From: Deltaproteobacteria bacterium
GTDB lineage: Bacteria > Lernaellota > Lernaellaia > JACKCT01
NCBI GenBank assembly: GCA_020633895.1
Contig: JACKCT010000016.1
Location: 1 to 58,308 of the forward strand
DNA length: 58,308 nt
Direction of reading: 5' to 3'
The translations under genes were made by a program, and so were the position numbers. The notes below the pieces were generated by a model. That model saw only the letters and a program-made list of their open reading frames with translations, made no database searches and had not been told where the DNA came from. This document shows positions 53,106-58,308 of the stretch, piece after piece (position 1 is the first letter of the stretch; the number at the start of each line of letters is the position of its first letter).

Positions 53106-55307
53106 TTAAAAACTTCCGTATGCCTCGTTGAGCGACTGATAGTTGTAGGGCGCTTCCGTGTACGGATCGGGCGCCCAGAAGGACCAGGCGAGTTCGGCCG
53201 CGAAAGGCAGCCAGGCCCAGTAGTCGTCCTCGAAGCCGTGGTCGGTGATCGACCGGGCGACGAAGCCCGCCGCGTCCAGGTCCATTGCCGGACGCATCCA
53301 CAGATAGGCCTGATACCCGCCGATGTCCGCGGCGCCGGGACCGGCGGTGAAGGTCCAGCCGTCCTGGGCCATGGCGATGAACAGGTTGTCGACCTGATAG
53401 GCCAGCACCGTCGGCAGGCTGGTGGGGTAATAGGTGTTCCAAGTCAGATCCTTGGGGATCAGATCGGTGACTTGGGGCGGCGCCGAGGAGGAGCCGGGCG
53501 CGGGTGCCTGCAGCCGAGGCAGGTTGAAATCGGGCTGGATCATATCCGCCCAGATCATGATGCGCGTTCCGGGCATGACGTCGTTGACCAGATCCACCAG
53601 CGTGTTGACCGACGCGGCGTAGAGTTCGGCGGGTGAAAAGCCGATGACGTCGACGGGATTCTGGTTGAAACCAGTGATGTCGTCATGGCCGATGTGGATG
53701 TATTCCGGGTCCAGGTCCTCGTGGATGTTCACGAAGACCGGCTCGATGATCTCGTCGTACATGCGCGTGATCAGCGGACAGGTGTCGCCCGTGCCGCCCT
53801 CGGCGCAGTCGATGCCCAACTCGGCGCATTTGCCCAGCACGCGGGTGGCGTTGCTGTAGAGCTGCACCAGCGGCACCGGCTCCATCCCATAGGAACGCAC
53901 AAACGCGAACAACTCCTGCATCGCTTCCCGATCGCCGTCGTTGTCCAGGTCGAAGTATCGATCGGACGGCAGGATGAGGTGCGTTAGTTTGAGTTCGGCC
54001 AGGTAGCGGATCTTGCGTTTGGTCGCCTCGTCCAGGATGTCGGCGTTTTTCAGTTCCAGCGCACGGATGGCGAAATCGGGCTTGTCGGCCAGGGTGATCG
54101 CGGGCATGACGCCGTGGAAACGGGGCACGAGACGCAGCAGGCTCGTCAGGCCGTGCACCGCGCCGGCATACCCGGGCGAGGCGATCGCGATGCCGTCCGC
54201 GCGAATGTCGACCAGGTAGCCTTCGTCGCCGAACGACGCGCGGGACGACGGCACGGCGCGCAATTTGTCGAAGCGTCGGATGGCGCTGCTGTTGGTGCGA
54301 TTGCCGACGGCGACGGCGAACCCTGCGCCGTCGTATTCGTCCGACCGGACATACGCCGGGCGCGTGCCGACGGCTTCCTCGACGGCGTCTTGCAGATAGC
54401 CGACCAGGTCGGCCAGGGAGGCGTACCACTCGGGCGGAGCGACGATCGTCACCGCGTCGGCGCCCAGATCCACGGTTTCATCCAGCAATGCCCCGGCCGG
54501 CAGGGGCACGGGCACCACGTCCAGGTTCGTCGCCGGACGCAGCCGCGCCAGCGAGACTTCGTCGGCAATCTGCTCGGGCGTCTTGGCGTAGTTATAGACG
54601 CGGATGTCGTCGATGATGGCGTCGGGCTGAGTGTCGGTCGACAGGCCGCCGAGGATGATGTTCTGACGATAATCGAAGCTGGGCCAGCGGCCCGTCTCTT
54701 CGTTCATCAACTCGCCGTTGACGTATAGCTGATGGAGGCCTTCGTCGGTGCGTTGGCCCAAGTCCTGCCAGACGACGGCCACGTGATTCCAACCGCTGGC
54801 CCACAGGTAGGGCTTTTTCGGGCTGGTCAGGAGCGTCGAGCCGATCAGATCCGCGTCTTCGAAAAAGCTCAGCCCGTGGCCGTCCACGACGAAGTTCAGG
54901 AAGCTCTTGCGGTCGTCCTTGAAGATGGAGAAATTCTCGGCGCCGCCGATGGAAAACAGACGCCGCTCCCGGTTGTCGGTCCAGGGAGCGCGGGGCTGGA
55001 ACCAGAATTCCAGCGTGCCCGTGTCGCGGGGGACGCGGCCGTTGGCGCTCGTCATCAGATTGTTGCCGTCGCCCAGCCAGAAGCCCCGGCCGTCGATACC
55101 CGGCGGAAAGGCCTTGTCCGGGTCGTTGGAGAGGATCTGCACATCGCGCCGCGCGGTCAGATCCTCGCTCTCGAAATCCTCCGACCAGACCAGGCCGGGC
55201 GCCGAGTCGTCGTCGTCATCATCGTCATCCCCGCCGCCGCACGCGACAAACGCCGCCGCCAGCGCGGCCAGGATCGCCGCCGTCATCCAACGCCAATTCG
55301 CGCTCAT
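53106..55307 (-). CDS. Asp-linker lipoprotein: LamG-like domain and GH20-like barrel with Asp-Asp catalytic site
   Basis: This 733-residue lipoprotein has a leader ending in AAFVAC (Cys23) and a short DDDDDDDD linker. Residues about 40-250 form a LamG/concanavalin-like sandwich (GTLEFWFQPRAPW, NHVAVVWQDLG, DDIRVYNYAKTPEQIAD). Residues about 265-390 look like the GH20 alpha/beta domain 2, and about 400-733 like the catalytic barrel. The motif that in beta-hexosaminidases reads HxGGDE is here HIGHDD (His538-Asp543), so the general acid Glu is an Asp. Either activity is altered, or the enzyme is a binder. The ATG overlaps the stop codon of the upstream lipase-like gene by four bases (ATGA). Confidence 0.7.
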   Translation of the reverse strand: MSANWRWMTAAILAALAAAFVACGGGDDDDDDDDSAPGLVWSEDFESEDLTARRDVQILSNDPDKAFPPGIDGRGFWLGDGNNLMTSANGRVPRDTGTLEFWFQPRAPWTDNRERRLFSIGGAENFSIFKDDRKSFLNFVVDGHGLSFFEDADLIGSTLLTSPKKPYLWASGWNHVAVVWQDLGQRTDEGLHQLYVNGELMNEETGRWPSFDYRQNIILGGLSTDTQPDAIIDDIRVYNYAKTPEQIADEVSLARLRPATNLDVVPVPLPAGALLDETVDLGADAVTIVAPPEWYASLADLVGYLQDAVEEAVGTRPAYVRSDEYDGAGFAVAVGNRTNSSAIRRFDKLRAVPSSRASFGDEGYLVDIRADGIAIASPGYAGAVHGLTSLLRLVPRFHGVMPAITLADKPDFAIRALELKNADILDEATKRKIRYLAELKLTHLILPSDRYFDLDNDGDREAMQELFAFVRSYGMEPVPLVQLYSNATRVLGKCAELGIDCAEGGTGDTCPLITRMYDEIIEPVFVNIHEDLDPEYIHIGHDDITGFNQNPVDVIGFSPAELYAASVNTLVDLVNDVMPGTRIMIWADMIQPDFNLPRLQAPAPGSSSAPPQVTDLIPKDLTWNTYYPTSLPTVLAYQVDNLFIAMAQDGWTFTAGPGAADIGGYQAYLWMRPAMDLDAAGFVARSITDHGFEDDYWAWLPFAAELAWSFWAPDPYTEAPYNYQSLNEAYGSF

Positions 55308-58084
55308 TGGACCTCCCCCGATTTCACGTAGTAGTCCGGGTCGATCGGGTCGGCCAGATACTCGGGAGGCACCGTGATGCGCACGTTGTCCACGATCTCC
55401 TCCCCGCCGGTTTTGAGGAACAGGGCCGCCTGTCGCTTGGAATGGACGCTGTACATGATGGAGTACGGATCGAATCGCGGCGCCAGCATGTACTCGTGAT
55501 TACTGCCCGGATGCAGTCGCCAGGCCTGATGGGCGAAACTCTCGATGGGCTGGTTGGCGTTGGAATAGGAGATGCGTTCCCAGTCCAGCGCGCCGCGTTC
55601 GAGGAAGTTGTCGGCGTGGGCGTCGTCCATCAAACCCGCCGCCCGAATCACCGCCACGCCGGGCGCCGTGGGAACGGCCGTGTCCGGCGAGCAGATCTGA
55701 ATCAGGAAGTTCTTCACGTTGTTGTAGGGCCGGGGATCGAGCATCAGGAACGGCGCGAAGGTGATCGGGTCCACCTGGCTGACGGCCCACTGGGCGTTGT
55801 CGACGAACGCGCGCGCCTCGGGGGTGTTGCGCAGAACGCCCTCGCCCCGCAGCTTCGAGTTCCACTCGACTTCCTCGATGATCTCGTCGTGTTCCCGGTC
55901 CACCACCCGCAACCGGAATCGGTCGCCCGCGTCTGACGCGGCGGTAACGGAGAAGGCGCCGTTCTCGCCGACCCTCGTCTCGCGCACTTGCCCCGAATCC
56001 AGGTTTTCCAGAACCACCGTGGTGCCTTCGGGCGCGCGGATTGTGGCGAAGCGCTTGTCCAGGGTCTGCTTGTTGATGGTCAGCGCTACGTGGTTTTCGT
56101 CATTGACCGGGCGGCCCACCACCACCGGACCGGTCAGGTCGGCGCGGATGCCGTCGTTGACGTTGGGGATGTTGGTGCGCATCAGGATATCGGACAGGCC
56201 GCCGCCGGGAACGTTGAAGACGGCCGCGTCGATCTCCGGTTCCATGGACACGAAGGGGATGCCCATGATGGACCCCAGGCTCATGCCCACGAAGTACAGC
56301 GGATTCGCCGCGCCGCCCAGGTCGACGATGCCGTCCTGGTTGAAGTCGCCCTCGACGATGTCCAGCTTGCCGTTGCCGTTCCAGTCCTCGCCCAGGCCGT
56401 TGATCACGCGCACCGCCTGGAACAGGTCGAACTGCGTCTGGCGGCTGATGGCGTTGGTGCGGAAAATGTCCGCGGAATAGAACGTCTGGCCGCTGTTGCG
56501 GAAGCCGTCGCCGTCCAGGTCGGGAGTGCGTCCGTGCAAGAGGGCGCCGATGAAGGTCTTCTCTTTCAGGATTTGCACCAACTCGGCCGGCGTGGCGTCG
56601 GAGATGTCGATGCTCGGATAGAAGATGCCCATCAGCAGCCGGATAATCAGCTCCACCGGCACGTCCGACAGCCACCCCAGATCCGCGCCCTGCAAACCTT
56701 CGAGCACATACACCACGCCCGAGATGATGGACTCGGGGCCGTGCTCCGCGGCGTCGATGGCGAAGGTGGCGATGCCCTGCTCGGCGTTGGCCGAGGCGAT
56801 GGCGATGAAGTCCAGGCGGCTGCGGATATTGGCGTGCTGGAAGAACGCCACCGGGTAGGGCGGCTGAGCGAAGTTGTTCTTCTCGTTGGGTTCGGGAATG
56901 GCGATGAAGAACGGCACCTCTTCGGGCTGGTATTCCGCCTCGCCGGTATGGATGTCCATGTGGAAGACCCGGTCCTTGGTCTCCAGGAACGAGAGCGTGG
57001 TGTAGGACCCGGAGACGAAGTAGGCGACCGAGTCGGTGGCGACGATCAGGTCCAGGGGCACGTTGCTGGCGTCGGGGACAAAGGTGGCGATGAAGTTGAT
57101 GAGTTCGGCGAACCGGGCGGCCTCGAAGGTCTTGGGGTTGCCGTCGGTCTCGCCGTCCACGCCGAAATCGTGGATCTCGGTGAAGTAGGTGTCCAACTCG
57201 TCATGAATCCAGTCGAACGGCCCTTCGCCGTACAGGCCGCGACGCAGGGATTCCAGCGGTTCGGTGACGGTCGCCGTCGTGAATTCCCAGGCAAAGGCGA
57301 TGTCGTCCGGATCCAGGCCCTTTTCGGCCTTGAGCACGTCCGAGGCGTCCTCCAGGGATTCGATCTGCTCGGGGAAGGTGACGTATTCGAAATAATCCGG
57401 CGGCCGGACCGGCAGACCGTCTTCGCCGCGCAGGCCGGTCGTCAACACCACCACGTACTTACTCTGCTGATGCAGCGGCAGGATCGGCCGGATCAGCAGC
57501 GTATTCGTCTCGTCCTCATACCAGTCCACCCGGTTGCCCGGCTTGTAGAGCAGGTCCTTGGCCTTGGCCATCGGGTCATTGGGGTAGAACGCCTCCGGAT
57601 CCAGCAGATCCTTGGGGAAGAAGCCCTTGCCCAGGTCCAGCGCCACGACCTCGCCGTAGAATTTCGAGTCGGGCTGCACATCGACCAGGTAGATCGTTTC
57701 GTCCGAGATGGTCCGCAGATCCAGGCGATCGGAGAAGGACACGGCGATGTTGTTGAAGTTGCCGAAACCGTCCAACTGGTTGATGCGCGTGCGCAGCGTG
57801 CGGGCAAAATCCGACTGGGCGTCGACCGGCAGGTTCACGCGCAGGCCCGTGGGCGTGGTCTCGTCTTTTTTCGTGAGGATGTTGTTGGGCTGGGGGATCA
57901 GCGCCACCGGATCGGCGTTGGGCTGCCAGAGCACCTCCACCCCTTCGCCGCCGGGGTTCTCGAAATCCTCGTCGTGTTCCGCGTCTTCATCCGGAAAATC
58001 GCCGCGCGTGCAGCCGCCGACCGACAACGCCAGCGCGAAAATCAGGATCGACAACCATACCCACGTCGGGTGCGTCGTGCGCAT
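55304..58084 (-). CDS. Large lipase-like lipoprotein with Ca-binding Asp loops
   Basis: This 926-residue lipoprotein has a leader ending in VGGC (Cys25) and a short acidic stretch. The long N-terminal half (to about 400) resembles the beta-sandwich head of Vibrio-type virulence lipases (FSDRLDLRTISDETIYLVD). The alpha/beta-hydrolase core has the nucleophile elbow FVGMSLGS (Ser602). Two EF-hand/dockerin-like calcium loops interrupt it: DLDGDGFRNSG (522-532) and DWNGNGKLDIVEGDFNQDGI (567-586). The C-terminal 250 residues have beta-rich stretches and end near YYVKSGEVQ. AAGGAG precedes the ATG at 58084. It is translationally coupled to the GH20-like gene. Confidence 0.72.
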   Translation of the reverse strand: MRTTHPTWVWLSILIFALALSVGGCTRGDFPDEDAEHDEDFENPGGEGVEVLWQPNADPVALIPQPNNILTKKDETTPTGLRVNLPVDAQSDFARTLRTRINQLDGFGNFNNIAVSFSDRLDLRTISDETIYLVDVQPDSKFYGEVVALDLGKGFFPKDLLDPEAFYPNDPMAKAKDLLYKPGNRVDWYEDETNTLLIRPILPLHQQSKYVVVLTTGLRGEDGLPVRPPDYFEYVTFPEQIESLEDASDVLKAEKGLDPDDIAFAWEFTTATVTEPLESLRRGLYGEGPFDWIHDELDTYFTEIHDFGVDGETDGNPKTFEAARFAELINFIATFVPDASNVPLDLIVATDSVAYFVSGSYTTLSFLETKDRVFHMDIHTGEAEYQPEEVPFFIAIPEPNEKNNFAQPPYPVAFFQHANIRSRLDFIAIASANAEQGIATFAIDAAEHGPESIISGVVYVLEGLQGADLGWLSDVPVELIIRLLMGIFYPSIDISDATPAELVQILKEKTFIGALLHGRTPDLDGDGFRNSGQTFYSADIFRTNAISRQTQFDLFQAVRVINGLGEDWNGNGKLDIVEGDFNQDGIVDLGGAANPLYFVGMSLGSIMGIPFVSMEPEIDAAVFNVPGGGLSDILMRTNIPNVNDGIRADLTGPVVVGRPVNDENHVALTINKQTLDKRFATIRAPEGTTVVLENLDSGQVRETRVGENGAFSVTAASDAGDRFRLRVVDREHDEIIEEVEWNSKLRGEGVLRNTPEARAFVDNAQWAVSQVDPITFAPFLMLDPRPYNNVKNFLIQICSPDTAVPTAPGVAVIRAAGLMDDAHADNFLERGALDWERISYSNANQPIESFAHQAWRLHPGSNHEYMLAPRFDPYSIMYSVHSKRQAALFLKTGGEEIVDNVRITVPPEYLADPIDPDYYVKSGEVQ

Positions 58085-58227
58085 CGCCGATGACTCCTTG
58101 GCCTCGGGGCCGAATGGGCGACGCCGCATGGGAAAAATCGGCGGACATCGCGCTCGTCGAAATGTCCTATCATACCCGAACAATGTTTTGAAGGCACGTT
58201 CAGGCCGGGTAGTCCCGGCGGACTTAC

Positions 58228-58243
58228 GGATGCCAAGGCATCC
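58228..58243. repeat. Small palindrome near the right edge
   Basis: GGATGCC, AA, GGCATCC form a perfect inverted repeat upstream of the lipase-like gene. The edge of the window (58297 on) begins another GGAGCCGCGAC repeat copy. No gene is seen in 58085-58308. Confidence 0.5.
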
Positions 58244-58308
58244 TGCACGCCGGCGCGCTATTGGGGGCGCCGTGGAGGGGCGTCGCTTCGTCGTTTCGGA
58301 GCCGCGAC

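Overview
The window reads as chromosomal DNA of a GC-rich diderm (Gram-negative) bacterium. Diderm features include signal-peptide beta-barrel candidates, many lipobox lipoproteins, a DsbD, a LolA-like exported protein and Rho-independent terminators. Several lipoproteins carry Asp-rich tandem linkers (units such as GDDDT, PDDDT) right after the lipidated Cys. I associate that habit with uncultured delta-proteobacterial-type lineages (Myxococcota/Bradymonadia/Lernaellota-like), but the taxonomic placement is inference. I see no rRNA, tRNA, CRISPR array, prophage or transposase. Three dispersed palindromic or short interspersed repeat families sit in the intergenic gaps.

Region 1 (1-20600), core metabolism. 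It opens with the 3' end of nadA, then a LolA-like exported protein, a radical SAM/SPASM-like enzyme, citrate synthase with an acyl-CoA ligase, and a GNAT acetyltransferase. Next comes a minus-strand block whose transcription order is acyl-CoA mutase large subunit, malyl/methylmalyl-CoA lyase, methylsuccinyl-CoA dehydrogenase, mesaconyl-CoA hydratase, class I aldolase. Four of these genes match consecutive steps of the ethylmalonyl-CoA pathway for acetyl-CoA assimilation. The mutase is unusual: it has no B12-binding domain and is divergent near the substrate pocket. Two dienelactone-hydrolase paralogues, a beta-barrel candidate, a receiver-only response regulator and an NMT1/SsuABC-type ABC transporter follow.

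Region 2 (20700-34900), housekeeping and envelope. It holds a second AMP-forming ligase, a zinc-ribbon/DUF4190 protein, AmrS, a sorbosone-dehydrogenase-like lipoprotein, DsbD, HemL, a membrane-anchored beta-propeller, phosphatidylserine decarboxylase, NDP kinase, a second barrel-like protein and an HD-GYP-type phosphohydrolase.

Region 3 (34900-58308), surface lipoproteins and accessory genes. It holds an Asp-linker lipoprotein with a glycoside-hydrolase-like barrel, an Asp-linker beta-propeller lipoprotein, CysK, and a chimeric lipoprotein that joins a putative clan-CD (caspase/gingipain-like) domain to a formylglycine-generating-enzyme/lectin-like domain, with a sharp base-composition step inside the gene. 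An NAD-dependent epimerase comes next, then a three-gene set (amidohydrolase lacking HxH, HHxxxD acyltransferase, SGNH hydrolase), a rhomboid protease with a Zn-ribbon propeller protein, an alpha/beta-hydrolase lipoprotein, and a translationally coupled pair made of a 926-residue lipase-like lipoprotein and a GH20-like lipoprotein.

The strongest candidates for something new are the ethylmalonyl-CoA-type cluster with its atypical split mutase, and the clan-CD/FGE chimeric lipoprotein.
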